From contig JAEXOO010000024.1 of assembly GCA_023439305.1 (NCBI GenBank), positions 1 through 64,000 on the forward strand: DNA of 64,000 nt, read 5' to 3'. Origin of the DNA: Pseudomonadota bacterium (GTDB lineage: Bacteria > Pseudomonadota > Gammaproteobacteria > Burkholderiales > Burkholderiaceae_B). How positions within the stretch are numbered: the stretch's first letter is position 1; each line of letters starts with the position of its first letter. Shown one piece after another: positions 52,177 through 61,287 of the stretch. Both the position numbers and the translations under genes were made by a program. The notes under the pieces were generated by a model, which was given only the letters and a program-made list of their open reading frames with translations, was not told the DNA's origin and ran no database searches.

Positions 52177-52190
52177 TATGCACTTGCATA
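52177..52190. promoter_or_regulatory. Palindrome upstream of the opine-dehydrogenase operon (MarR operator candidate)
   Basis: TATGCACTTGCATA is a near-perfect palindrome (ATGCA-N2-TGCAT) of MarR-site size, 31 bp before the first gene of the operon that ends in marR. Confidence 0.45.
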
Positions 52191-52275
52191 TAAATACAGA
52201 CTAAAAGATGTTTAGGCCTAAAACAAGAGATGGGACGGGGGGAATTACCCTAGGGCTGCGCGCGGTCCTGGGTGA

Positions 52276-53061
52276 TCAGGGCACGGTCGTCGTTGCGACC
52301 AGTTCCAGGGCGCGTCCGGTGGCCTGCGCCAGCATCTGGCCGTGGCCGGCCTGCGGCAGCACGTGCAGCCGGGCGGTCAGCCCGCGATCCTGCAGGCGGG
52401 TCTGCAATTTTTGCATGGCGGGCAGGGTGGGCATGCCGTTGCGGCGGCCTTCGGGGCCGGCTGCCTGTGCGCTGACGGGATACCAGGCCTCGGACGCTCC
52501 GGCCAGGATGTCCACCTGCGCTGCGCGCGCAGGCATATCGTTCAGCCAGGACCAGATCAGCGGATCGCGCCACCACAGCGAAGGGCTGGCGCACAGGTAG
52601 CGGTCCAGCGCCAGGTTTGCATGCGTCAGGGCGTAGAGCACGAACAGGCCGGCGTAAGAGTGGCCGTAGAGGCTGGCGGGAGACCGTGCCAGGGCGGGCA
52701 CGAGTTCGCGGCACAGGGACAGCGCCAGGCGTACCTGCTCGATCATGACGGGAGCGCCGCCGGCTTGCCAGTCGGCTACGCGGGGATCGGTCCATGCGCC
52801 TCCGTCCGGAGCCGGTGGCGTGTAGTCCAGCGCACGGCAGCGTTTGATGTGCTCGGGGTCGCCGTCATACCCCAGTGACAACACGGCGCAGCGTTCCAGG
52901 GCCGGATGCTTGCTGCGTTCCAGCAGGGGCAAGGTCCATTGGCCGTCCAGCAGGCACAGCAGCGGCAAGGTTTCAGCGGCAGGCGTCTGCGGCAGGCGCA
53001 GCAGCGCCTGATGCTCGTGTCCCCCGGCGGGGGGCAGCTCCAGTGGAATCAGGCGGGCCAT
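52276..53061 (-). CDS. Fes/IroE-like alpha/beta hydrolase (cytoplasmic)
   Basis: A 261-residue esterase without signal peptide. Its nucleophile is in LYGHSYAGLF and its late His in PQAGHGQM. LCASPSLWWRDPL is shared with enterochelin esterases. It lies four bases after the FepB-like gene, so it is the last gene of the ferric-siderophore uptake operon and probably releases iron by cutting the imported siderophore. Confidence 0.85.
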   Translation of the reverse strand: MARLIPLELPPAGGHEHQALLRLPQTPAAETLPLLCLLDGQWTLPLLERSKHPALERCAVLSLGYDGDPEHIKRCRALDYTPPAPDGGAWTDPRVADWQAGGAPVMIEQVRLALSLCRELVPALARSPASLYGHSYAGLFVLYALTHANLALDRYLCASPSLWWRDPLIWSWLNDMPARAAQVDILAGASEAWYPVSAQAAGPEGRRNGMPTLPAMQKLQTRLQDRGLTARLHVLPQAGHGQMLAQATGRALELVATTTVP

Positions 53062-53065
53062 GGGC

Positions 53066-54205
53066 TTATCGGGCGGCTGGGCTGTCCTGCAGGTCTATCA
53101 TGTAGGTGCCTTCCATGGGGACGGTCAGGAAGCGCTCGTTGACTTCTTGCAGGGTCTTGGCGGCCGAGACGCCCTGGAATCGGTCGGGATGGATCCATCC
53201 CGCCAGGGCTTCGATGAAGATCATGTGCAGCGGCGAGTCGTTGAAGGCGTGCCAGATGCCATGGCTGTTGCCGCTGCGCACGGCCGGCAAGGCCTGCAGG
53301 CGGTTGCCGTCTATGATGGCTTGCAAGCTTGCGCGGGCTTGCTCGGGGGACACGCCGGTGCCGATGCGCAGGCCCGAGCTCGTGCGCTTGCCCGAGCCGG
53401 TGCCGGTGGCGACATAGACGACGGGAGCGCGCGAGTTGATGTATTCGAAGTTCAGCTTGCCGGTCGAGCTCTTGAGTACGTCTGCGCCGATATTGTGGCC
53501 GCCGGCGTAAGAGATCATGTCGTTGAAGGTGCCGGCGCCGGGCGAGTTGCAGCAGTCCGTGCTGCCGGCGTGGGCATGCACGAAAACAGGCGGGCGCTGG
53601 TCGGAGGGCAGGTCGGCCAGACGCTGGGCGATGCCCTTCATGTGCTCTTCGTAGAAGGCGATGAATTCGTCCGTGCGGGCGGGTTCGCCAATGGCATGGC
53701 CCAGGGCGCGCAGGCTGGGTACGGTGTTTTCCAGCGGATTGACGAAAAAGTCGATGACGATGACCGGCACCTTGGCGGCGGTCAGGCGCTGGATCAGGGG
53801 CGATTCGGCGGCGTTCTGCCCGGGCGTGAGGCCTGCGAAGGCGGCTGTCAGCACCACCAGGTCGGGGCGCAGCGCCAGTGTCTGCTCTACCGAGAACGTG
53901 TCGGCGGTATGGCGGCCCACCACGGGCACGGAGCCCAGTTGCGGAAAGCGCTTGAGGTAGTTCTGGTATTCGTTGGCAAACGAGGTCTTGAACTCGTCCG
54001 ACCAGCCGGCCACGATGCCGGCGGGATCCGGATGCACCAACGCCAGCACGGGGAAGTGGCGCGCCTGGGCCAGCACCACGCGTTTGGCCGGGCCGGGCAG
54101 CTCGACCTGGCGGCCCATGGCGTCGGTGACCTGGATGGCCTGGGCATGCGCGGCCAGCGGCAGCAGCAGGGACAGTGAGACAAGCAGGTGGCGCAGGATC
54201 TTCAT
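53066..54205 (-). CDS. Iron-siderophore ABC transporter substrate-binding protein (FepB-like)
   Basis: A 379-residue periplasmic protein with a signal peptide (to AAHAQA) and a type III helical-backbone fold: VTDAMGRQVELPGPAKRVVL, LRPDLVVLTAAF and IIDGNRLQALPAVRSG. An unusual STDCCNSPGAG segment occurs mid-protein. Its ATG at 54205 is 13 bases after the ATPase stop. Substrate is probably the ferric catecholate made by the ent genes. Confidence 0.9.
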   Translation of the reverse strand: MKILRHLLVSLSLLLPLAAHAQAIQVTDAMGRQVELPGPAKRVVLAQARHFPVLALVHPDPAGIVAGWSDEFKTSFANEYQNYLKRFPQLGSVPVVGRHTADTFSVEQTLALRPDLVVLTAAFAGLTPGQNAAESPLIQRLTAAKVPVIVIDFFVNPLENTVPSLRALGHAIGEPARTDEFIAFYEEHMKGIAQRLADLPSDQRPPVFVHAHAGSTDCCNSPGAGTFNDMISYAGGHNIGADVLKSSTGKLNFEYINSRAPVVYVATGTGSGKRTSSGLRIGTGVSPEQARASLQAIIDGNRLQALPAVRSGNSHGIWHAFNDSPLHMIFIEALAGWIHPDRFQGVSAAKTLQEVNERFLTVPMEGTYMIDLQDSPAAR

Positions 54206-54218
54206 GGGGTCTCCGGGG

Positions 54219-55004
54219 TCACAGCACGGGCTCTTGCAGCCCGTCGATGATGATTTGCGGCGTGCCCAGCGAGCAGCTTTCGACGCGGGCGCGCACGCCA
54301 TAGGCTTGCGCCAGGGAATGGGGGGTGATCACCTCGCGCGGCGCGCCCTGGCCCAGCAGGCCGCCGCCCTCGATCATCAGGGCATAGTCACTGTGGCGCA
54401 GCGCCACGTTCAGGTCGTGCAGCACGATCAGGGTGATGAGCTGGTTGTCGTGGGTTTCCTGGGCCAGCAGGTCCATGACATGGAACTGATAGTTCAGGTC
54501 CAGGGCGGACAAGGGCTCGTCCAGCAGCAGCAGCTTGGGTTTGCGGATCAGGGCCTGGGCCAGTCCGACCAGTTGTTTCTGACCGCCGGACAGCTGATCC
54601 AGGTAGTGCATGGACAGGTGGGCGATGCCCAGGCGCTGCAGAATGTGCAGGATGTGGTCATGGTCCACATCGCGGGCCTGGCCGCCGGGGGCCGACGCAT
54701 TGGCCGCCACCAGCACGGATTCGAACACGCGCAGATGCACCGAGGCCGGCAGCGACTGGGGCAGGTAGACTACTTTCTGGGCGCGCTGCTCGAAGCTGAC
54801 GCCGCTCAGCTCCTGGCCGTCCAGCAGGATGTGGCCGGCGGTGGGTTTGAGCAGTCCGGCCAGGGACTTGAGCAAGGTGGATTTGCCGCTGCCGTTGGGG
54901 CCCAGCAGGGCCACCAATTGGCCGGCTTGCAGGGGTTGGACAGTCAGGTCGGACAGGATCCGGCGTTTGCCGTAGGACAGGCTGAGATCGCGGACTTCAA
55001 GCAT
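54219..55004 (-). CDS. Iron-siderophore ABC transporter ATP-binding protein (FepC-like)
   Basis: A 261-residue ATPase with Walker A LLGPNGSGKSTLLKSL, signature LSGGQKQLVGLAQAL and Walker B LLLLDEPLSALD. Three bases separate it from the permease gene. Confidence 0.93.
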   Translation of the reverse strand: MLEVRDLSLSYGKRRILSDLTVQPLQAGQLVALLGPNGSGKSTLLKSLAGLLKPTAGHILLDGQELSGVSFEQRAQKVVYLPQSLPASVHLRVFESVLVAANASAPGGQARDVDHDHILHILQRLGIAHLSMHYLDQLSGGQKQLVGLAQALIRKPKLLLLDEPLSALDLNYQFHVMDLLAQETHDNQLITLIVLHDLNVALRHSDYALMIEGGGLLGQGAPREVITPHSLAQAYGVRARVESCSLGTPQIIIDGLQEPVL

Positions 55005-55007
55005 GGC

Positions 55008-56060
55008 TTACTTCATTTGGCGTCGCAGCACGACGCCCAGGAAAAAGGGCACCCCGACCAGCGAGGTGACGATGCCCACAGGGATGATGATGCCGGGCAC
55101 GATGTTCTTGGAGGCAATCGAAGCCAGCGACAGGATGACCCCGCCGACCAGCGCGCTGCCGGGCAGGTAGAAACGGTGGTCCTCGCCGAAGAGGCGGCGG
55201 GCGATGTGCGGCGCGATCAGGCCGATGAAGCCGATAGTGCCCACGAAGGACACGGCCATGGCTGCCAGCAGGCTGATGCGGATCAGCGAGGTCAGACGCA
55301 GGCGCGACACATTGATGCCGAAGCTGGTGGCTCGGTCTTCGCCCAGGCGCAGCGCGGTCAGTTTCCAGGTGTCGCGCAGCGACAGCGGCAGAATCAGGGC
55401 GAACAGCCCCAGCATGATGCCGACCTTGGTCCAGGACGAGCGCGACAGGCTGCCCATGGTCCAGAACACCAGCCCTTGCAGCGCTTCGGCGCTGGCCACG
55501 AACTGCACCAGCGACACCAGAGCGTTGAAGGAAAACACCAGGGCGATACCGAACAGCACCAGGTTGGCGGTGCTCATGGCGCCCCAGCGCGCGACGGCAT
55601 CCAGCAGCATGGCCGACAGCAGGGCGAACACAAAGGCGTTGGCGGCAATGGTCCAGGCCTGCGGCACGCCCGGCAGGGACAGATCCAGTACGATGGCCAG
55701 CGAGGCGCCGAAGGCGGCCGCCGAGGAAATGCCCAGCGTGAAGGGACTGGCCAGCGGATTGTTCAGGATAGTCTGCATTTCCGCGCCGGACAGCCCCAGC
55801 GCCAGGCCGATGGCCATGGCCATCAGGGCATAGGGCAGGCGGATTTCCCAGACGATGACGCGGGTGGTGGGGTCGGATTGTTCCGGATTGAACAAGGCGT
55901 GGCTGAGTTCGCCCAGGCTCAGGCCCGAGGGGCCGAGCATGAAGTCGGCTACGATCGAGGCCATAATGATCAGGATCAGGGCGCCCACCAGCAGCCAGCG
56001 CCGCTTGAGGATGTGTTGATAGTCGGCCAGCGCCGTGGCCGGAACAGCAGATGTGGACAT
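55008..56060 (-). CDS. Iron-siderophore ABC transporter permease (FecCD family)
   Basis: A 350-residue permease with about ten segments and the FecCD motif SAAAFGASLAI plus GTIGFIGLIAPHIARRLFGEDHRFYLPGSAL. Only one permease gene exists, so a homodimer is likely, unlike the FepD/FepG pair of E. coli. The ATG at 56060 is used; an ATG at 56108 would extend through the Fur-like site. Confidence 0.9.
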   Translation of the reverse strand: MSTSAVPATALADYQHILKRRWLLVGALILIIMASIVADFMLGPSGLSLGELSHALFNPEQSDPTTRVIVWEIRLPYALMAMAIGLALGLSGAEMQTILNNPLASPFTLGISSAAAFGASLAIVLDLSLPGVPQAWTIAANAFVFALLSAMLLDAVARWGAMSTANLVLFGIALVFSFNALVSLVQFVASAEALQGLVFWTMGSLSRSSWTKVGIMLGLFALILPLSLRDTWKLTALRLGEDRATSFGINVSRLRLTSLIRISLLAAMAVSFVGTIGFIGLIAPHIARRLFGEDHRFYLPGSALVGGVILSLASIASKNIVPGIIIPVGIVTSLVGVPFFLGVVLRRQMK

Positions 56061-56067
56061 TAAGTGT

Positions 56068-56086
56068 CTGAATGAGAACCGTTTAC
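56068..56086. promoter_or_regulatory. Fur-like site between the uptake operon and the divergent esterase gene
   Basis: CTGAATGAGAACCGTTTAC matches the Fur consensus at 11 of 19 positions and shares AATGAGAAC with the entE Fur box. It is the only such site in the 83-bp divergent region. Confidence 0.5.
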
Positions 56087-56143
56087 GCAGAAAGAAAGTA
56101 TAGTTCATCGGCCCCGCTTTGACGTCATCACCGCGACTCTTTT

Positions 56144-56920
56144 ATGCAGCTTGAATACCTGGACTATCTTTCGCCCTTGGGGCGTCATTATCGCCTGACC
56201 CTGGCCGTTCCGTCGGAATGGGCTCCGGAAGGCGGCTGGCCGCTGGCCTGCGTGCTGGACGAGGCGCAGTTTCAGGCTGTGCTGGCCGCCGTGCCTGGCG
56301 CGGCGGCCTTGCATGGCGCCGTGCTGGGCGTAGCCTATGCCCAGGAGAATTGGCGCGATCAGGATTACACGCCGGGGGATCCGGGCGAGGCGGGGCGCGC
56401 AGATGACTTCCTGGTCTTGCTGCGCGATGTGTTCTTGCCATGGGCGCACGGCAAGGCGCGTCTGGATTCGCAGCGTCGTTTGCTGTGCGGCCATTCCCTC
56501 GCCGGCTTGTTCGCCTTGTATCTGCTGGTGCGCGAGCCCGGCTTGTTCCAGGCCATGGCGGTATCCAGCCCGTCGGTGTGGTGGGGGGACGCCTATCTGG
56601 CCCGATTGCTGGCGCAGCCCCTGCCGCAGGCGGCCTTGAGCGTGCCGGTGTCGGTCACGGTCGGAGAGTACGAGCAGCGCCTGGGGCCGGCCGAAGAAAC
56701 CTTGCCCGAGCCGGCCCGCGAGCAGCGGCGCCAGCGTCTGCTGGAGCGTCGCATGGTCGATGGCGCGCGCGAGCTGGCGCAGATGCTGGCGCGCCAGCAA
56801 GGCGGTTCGCCGCAGTTTCGCATTCTGCCGCATTGCACGCACAGCACGGCTGGGCCGACGGCCTTGCCGCAGGCCTGTCTGGCGTGGCTGCGCGTCCAAG
56901 GAAACGAAGAACGACCTTGA
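56144..56920 (+). CDS. Fes/IroE-like alpha/beta hydrolase (cytoplasmic)
   Basis: A 258-residue esterase with the nucleophile in LLCGHSLAGLFALYLL and AVSSPSVWWGD, as in siderophore esterases. It has no signal peptide. It is divergent from the FecCD permease gene and shares the Fur-like site. Together with those at 25109 and 52276 it makes three related esterases in the window, suggesting different cleavage steps or siderophores. Confidence 0.85.
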   Translation: MQLEYLDYLSPLGRHYRLTLAVPSEWAPEGGWPLACVLDEAQFQAVLAAVPGAAALHGAVLGVAYAQENWRDQDYTPGDPGEAGRADDFLVLLRDVFLPWAHGKARLDSQRRLLCGHSLAGLFALYLLVREPGLFQAMAVSSPSVWWGDAYLARLLAQPLPQAALSVPVSVTVGEYEQRLGPAEETLPEPAREQRRQRLLERRMVDGARELAQMLARQQGGSPQFRILPHCTHSTAGPTALPQACLAWLRVQGNEERP

Positions 56921-56940
56921 GGCTTAATGCCAATACAGGC

Positions 56941-57180
56941 TTATCCGGAAAGGGATGGGTCAACGGCGTCGCCAGCCTCAGGCAGATATTCCAGCAAGTC
57001 ACCAGGTTGACAGTCCAGGGCCTGGCAGAGTTTTTCCAGGGTTTCGAAGCGTATCCCTTTTACCTTGCCGGATTTGAGCAAGGACAGATTCTGCTCGGTG
57101 ATGCCGATTTCCTGCGCCAGCTGGCGGGCTTTGAGTTTACGTCGGGCCAGTACGACGTCCAGTCGGATCATGATGGGCAT
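56941..57180 (-). CDS. XRE-type helix-turn-helix regulator (YozG-like)
   Basis: A 79-residue Cro/CI-type protein (IRLDVVLARRKLKARQLAQEIGITEQNLSLLKSGKVKGIRFETLEKLCQALDCQPGDLLEY). It follows a DUF2975 membrane protein gene by four bases; this pairing is widespread. It ends 20 bases from the convergent esterase gene. Confidence 0.9.
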   Translation of the reverse strand: MPIMIRLDVVLARRKLKARQLAQEIGITEQNLSLLKSGKVKGIRFETLEKLCQALDCQPGDLLEYLPEAGDAVDPSLSG

Positions 57181-57184
57181 GGCG

Positions 57185-57781
57185 TCAGACAAAACTGTTG
57201 TTTTCTTCAACGACCCGGGCGGCTTCCACCATGGCCCAGGACAGCACCCACAGGAATACGCCCAGTCCCAACAGCATGATGTCGCTCAGGTTCAGGTAGA
57301 AGGAATAGACCTGGTGCTCGGGCGGATTGTTGATGGTCAAGGCAATGCCGGTCAAGGTCTTTGATAGCGGGAAGGCAATGCCGAAACAGGTGATCAGGCT
57401 GGCGATGCTGCGCAGGCGCATCGCGTTGAGCAAGGTCAGCACATGGCCGCGGGTAAAGCTGTCGAGCATGTGGCGGGCGTAATTCATGCTGCGGATCAGC
57501 AGCAGCGCCGGCACTAGGGTGATGACAAAGCCTACCAGGCGATACAGCAGTCCGGTGTGCAGCCAGGCGGATTGTTCGGGAGCGATTTCCAGGAACATAA
57601 CCATCGAAGGCATGAAGTCGTCGTTGGGAAGCCACAGGCCGATCGCACCGACGAACAGCAGAGTGCTGACAATCAACAGGAACCAACGCGCCCATGAAGC
57701 GATGCGCTTGATGGATTGCAGGGATTGGCTCGTCAACTGGGCGCCAGGCAGGAAGTCGTCGGGCGGGAACAGGGTCGGCAT
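57185..57781 (-). CDS. DUF2975 domain membrane protein
   Basis: A 198-residue inner-membrane protein with four hydrophobic segments (about residues 32-52, 80-100, 122-142 and 168-188). It belongs to the DUF2975 family, typically encoded next to a YozG-type regulator, as here. Function unknown. Confidence 0.85.
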   Translation of the reverse strand: MPTLFPPDDFLPGAQLTSQSLQSIKRIASWARWFLLIVSTLLFVGAIGLWLPNDDFMPSMVMFLEIAPEQSAWLHTGLLYRLVGFVITLVPALLLIRSMNYARHMLDSFTRGHVLTLLNAMRLRSIASLITCFGIAFPLSKTLTGIALTINNPPEHQVYSFYLNLSDIMLLGLGVFLWVLSWAMVEAARVVEENNSFV

Positions 57782-57923
57782 GGCGGGGCTCCGGTGTGCT
57801 TGCTGTCAGGCAGCCGTCGTATTGTAGTCAAAACTTATCGTCCCGCAATAAATTTTTATCGCTTAAATTGAGAGGGCAAGAGGCTTTTTGGTATTCCCGG
57901 AACAGCCAGCGGGGACGGTTCCG

Positions 57924-57929
57924 TATAAT
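57924..57929 (+). promoter_or_regulatory. Perfect -10 element of the helicase gene, with a structured leader
   Basis: TATAAT at 57924 lies about 125 bases before the helicase ATG. A hairpin (CCATGCCC/GGGCATGG, 57937-57954) begins near the expected transcript start, so the leader may be structured. No convincing -35 is seen. Confidence 0.5.
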
Positions 57930-58053
57930 GCAGGAGCCATGCCCTCGGGCATGGGCGGGGCCCTTCGACCGCGAGCTTGACGCCCAGTCGGTCTGGCCTG
58001 CGTCAGGCTCTGCTACCCCTTTCTTTTCATCGCATTTCCAGGTTTCTTCCTTT

Positions 58054-61000
58054 ATGGTCGCGCAGCGCGCTTCGTCCAGTTCAGCCTCTTCGTTTTCTCC
58101 CTCCGACAGAGAGGGCTTATTGCTGCATGCGCAGTGGCTGGACTATCCGCGTCTGGAAGGTGTGGCGCGCCAGGTCGCCAAGAAGGTCCGTTTTGAGGAC
58201 AGGCAGGCCATACGTCGGGCTTGGCTCAAGGCGTGGCGGCTGCCGCAGGACACGGCATTTTTCAATCAGATCATTGGGGCCGAGCTGAGCCTGCCGGGCG
58301 CAGCCGCGCGGCTATGCGATCAAGGTGTGCCGCAGATCGTCGCGCATTGCCTGGAGCTGTTGTTTCAGCTTAGCGAGGCCGAGCTGACGCCCGAGACCTT
58401 TGCCGCGCTGCGCCAGGAACTGGTTGAGCGCCGGGCCGAGCTGGCCGGCGCCATTGCTTCTCAGTCTTTGCCCTTGAGCGAGCCCTGGCCCGAGGCGCAG
58501 CGTAGCGAGCGCCTGGAAGCCCTGGTGCAGGCCTGGCAGTCTTTGCCGGCCGCCCGGGAGTATCTGTGGCGACTGCAAGCCGAGCGCCGGGATGAAGCCG
58601 CACGCCGCGAGCGCTGGGAGCTTGCCCAGCAGGAACGGGAGCAGGCCCGGCGTCAGGAACAAGAACAAAAGCAAAGCAAGCTGAATCAGGCTCAGTCGCA
58701 ACTGGACGCCTGGTTGCAGCAGCAAGGAGCAGAACCTCAATTTATTCCGGTCCGGGCTTTCGAGGCCTTGCAATCGGGCGAGCCGGCACACTGGTTCATG
58801 ACCGTGCATGGACGCAATGCCAGCGCAGCTGTGCTGGCGCAGGTATTTGATCTGCCCCAGGATCAAAAGGACATCCTGCTGCAAGCCCAGGCGCAGCGAG
58901 AAGAACGTTTGCGCGAACAACGCCAACAGCGCTGGGCCTGGGAGCAGGAGTGCGTGGGCGCTGATGAGGTCATGGGCTTGCTGGGCATTACGCGGCAGGA
59001 ATACGAACGCTGGCTGGCCGAAAAACGCCTGCCCAGTGTCAAGCTGGAGCTGCGGGGCGGCGGAAAAGGAGCGCGCACGCGGGTAGCGCACCACCCTGAC
59101 CTGCTGGCGGCCATAGATCAGGAGCAGGTCGAGCAATGGCGCGGCGAGTTCGCGGCATCGTTGAGCACGCGCGATCGGGCTCAGTACGAACGCGCCGCTG
59201 ACCGGGCCCGCACGCAATGGCGGCAGCAGCAGGTGCTGAGTCGGATTGATGACCAGGAACAGTGTCACCACGAAGCAGACCCCGACGATGCGCAGCGTCT
59301 GTGGTGGCGCAAGGATGTGTGGCTTCCGGTCAGCGTGCCGGTGGCCGGCGAGCGACAGCACTGGCGCGCCAATGTGCGCATGCAGGCGGTCCTGCCTTTG
59401 CCGCGCACCGGCGCGGAGCTGGACCGATTGCCTGCCCGCGTGGGCGTGCTGTTCGCACAAGGTGCGCAGAATCGACTGGCCCAGCGCCTGGCGGATGCGC
59501 TGGAGGCCTTTCTGCAGGCGCAGCGGCCCTTGATCGATGGCCAGTCTTTCCTGGAGTTGGCACGCGCGCTGCGCCAGGCGCTGGAGGAGGGCATCGAGCA
59601 GCAGGATGTCGAGGCGGGCGATTTTGAAAAACGCCTGGTCGGCGGACCCGTGCGCCGCATTCTGGAAACCGTAGAGCGCCAACGCGCCCAGGACTTGTTG
59701 CGTCTGGGTGATTTTCCGCAGATGTTCAGCCTGGCGCGCGGCATACGCCGGCATCTGGTGTTTCGCTTGGGGCCCACCAATTCGGGCAAGACGCATGAAG
59801 CGCTGGAGGCCTTGATGGAGGCGCGCTCGGGGGTCTATCTGGCGCCGTTGCGGCTATTGGCCATGGAGGTGCGCGACCGCCTGATGAATGCCGGCATTCC
59901 CTGTAACCTGGTCACCGGTGAAGAGCGCGTGATGGTGCCGGGCGCCCAGCATACGGCCTGCACGGTGGAGATGATGGACCCTACCCACGAAGTGCGGGTG
60001 GCGGTATTGGATGAAATCCAGATGCTGCAGGACGAGCAGCGCGGCTGGGCCTGGACGGCCGCCCTGGTGGGCATGCCGGCGCGCACCCTGTTTGTGTGCG
60101 GCGATCCGTCGGTGCTGGCTCCTTGTCAGCGCCTGGTGCGCTTTATGGAAGAAAGCATGGAGCTGGCGTTCACCGAGCGCAAGACGCCGCTGGAAGTCAT
60201 GGCCCATCCGGTGGAGCCGCCGCGCGCAACACGCGCCCCCGATCGAGGCGGACGTCAGTCCCCGCCTTGGCGCGGGCGCAAGGATCGCCAGCGCGATACG
60301 CAGGGCGTGACCAAGGGCGATGCGGTGGTGGCGTTCACCCGCAAGGATGTGCTGACGCTCAGTGCGCGCTATCGCGCCCAGGGACTGAAGGTCGCCACGA
60401 TTTACGGTGCTCTGGCGCCTGAGGTTCGGCGCACCGAGTCGGAGCGCTTTTCCCAGGGACACGCAGACGTGCTGGTCGCGACCGATGCAATCGGCATGGG
60501 TCTGAATCTGCCGATACGCCGGGTCCTGTTTTCGACGGTGCACAAGTTCGACGGTCGCTCCATGCGTGCGCTCAATGCCACGGAAGTGCGCCAGATCGCC
60601 GGGCGAGCGGGCCGCTACGGCCTGTATCCCAAGGGCTATGCAGGCGCCATGGACGGGCACGACCTGCAACATGTGCGTGCCCAGTTGCAGGCGGATACTC
60701 CGTCTGTGGATCTGCGCCTGCCGATCGCGCCCAGCCCCAATCACGTCCAGGCGCTGGCCGAACTACTGGACAACCAGAACATCGGCGCCGTGCTGCAGTA
60801 TTTCGCCCAGAAAGTCGCGTCGGACAGCCCCCTGTTCCAGACCGCGGGGTTGAAGGACGCTATCGAGCTGGGTTTTTGTGTGGATCGCCTGGCCCCGCGG
60901 ATGGAACTGCGCGAAAAATTCACCTTTGCCTGCGCGCCTGTATCGGTCGACAAGGACGCCGAGCTGGATTATTTCAAGCGTTGTCTGGCGGCGTTTGTCG

Positions 61001-61272
61001 CCCAGCGACCGCTGGCGCTGCCGCCGGCCCCTTCCTGGCTGAAATCGGCCAGCCCCTCGCGGCTGGAAGATGCCGAACTGCTCAGCAAGCAGATCAGCTT
61101 GTACGCCTGGTTCAGCATGAAGTTTCCGCACGTGTTCGACCAGGGACCGTGGCTGCCGGCGCAGCGAGCCGAAGTCAGCCGTTTTATTGAGCGCAGCCTG
61201 CTGCACCAAAGCGGCTTCGGCCAGACCAGCCGCGAGGCCTTCGGATCGCCGGGAGCACAGCGGCGCTTCTGA
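58054..61272 (+). CDS. SUV3-like ATP-dependent RNA helicase
   Basis: A 1072-residue protein. Residues about 1-560 hold a Glu/Gln/Arg-rich coiled segment (about 175-235) and a poorly defined domain. The helicase core starts at GPTNSGKT (573-580), the Walker A form typical of SUV3, followed by YLAPLRLLAMEVRDRL, DEIQ (653-656), GDPSVL, the motif V region ATDAIGMGLNLPI and motif VI QIAGRAGRYG (from 847). SUV3 is a mitochondrial RNA helicase working with degradosome exonucleases. An inserted basic segment follows HPVEPPRA. The ATG at 58054 is chosen; an open extension upstream has no helicase similarity. Confidence 0.87.
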   Translation: MVAQRASSSSASSFSPSDREGLLLHAQWLDYPRLEGVARQVAKKVRFEDRQAIRRAWLKAWRLPQDTAFFNQIIGAELSLPGAAARLCDQGVPQIVAHCLELLFQLSEAELTPETFAALRQELVERRAELAGAIASQSLPLSEPWPEAQRSERLEALVQAWQSLPAAREYLWRLQAERRDEAARRERWELAQQEREQARRQEQEQKQSKLNQAQSQLDAWLQQQGAEPQFIPVRAFEALQSGEPAHWFMTVHGRNASAAVLAQVFDLPQDQKDILLQAQAQREERLREQRQQRWAWEQECVGADEVMGLLGITRQEYERWLAEKRLPSVKLELRGGGKGARTRVAHHPDLLAAIDQEQVEQWRGEFAASLSTRDRAQYERAADRARTQWRQQQVLSRIDDQEQCHHEADPDDAQRLWWRKDVWLPVSVPVAGERQHWRANVRMQAVLPLPRTGAELDRLPARVGVLFAQGAQNRLAQRLADALEAFLQAQRPLIDGQSFLELARALRQALEEGIEQQDVEAGDFEKRLVGGPVRRILETVERQRAQDLLRLGDFPQMFSLARGIRRHLVFRLGPTNSGKTHEALEALMEARSGVYLAPLRLLAMEVRDRLMNAGIPCNLVTGEERVMVPGAQHTACTVEMMDPTHEVRVAVLDEIQMLQDEQRGWAWTAALVGMPARTLFVCGDPSVLAPCQRLVRFMEESMELAFTERKTPLEVMAHPVEPPRATRAPDRGGRQSPPWRGRKDRQRDTQGVTKGDAVVAFTRKDVLTLSARYRAQGLKVATIYGALAPEVRRTESERFSQGHADVLVATDAIGMGLNLPIRRVLFSTVHKFDGRSMRALNATEVRQIAGRAGRYGLYPKGYAGAMDGHDLQHVRAQLQADTPSVDLRLPIAPSPNHVQALAELLDNQNIGAVLQYFAQKVASDSPLFQTAGLKDAIELGFCVDRLAPRMELREKFTFACAPVSVDKDAELDYFKRCLAAFVAQRPLALPPAPSWLKSASPSRLEDAELLSKQISLYAWFSMKFPHVFDQGPWLPAQRAEVSRFIERSLLHQSGFGQTSREAFGSPGAQRRF

Positions 61273-61287
61273 CGAAATATCCTGTGC

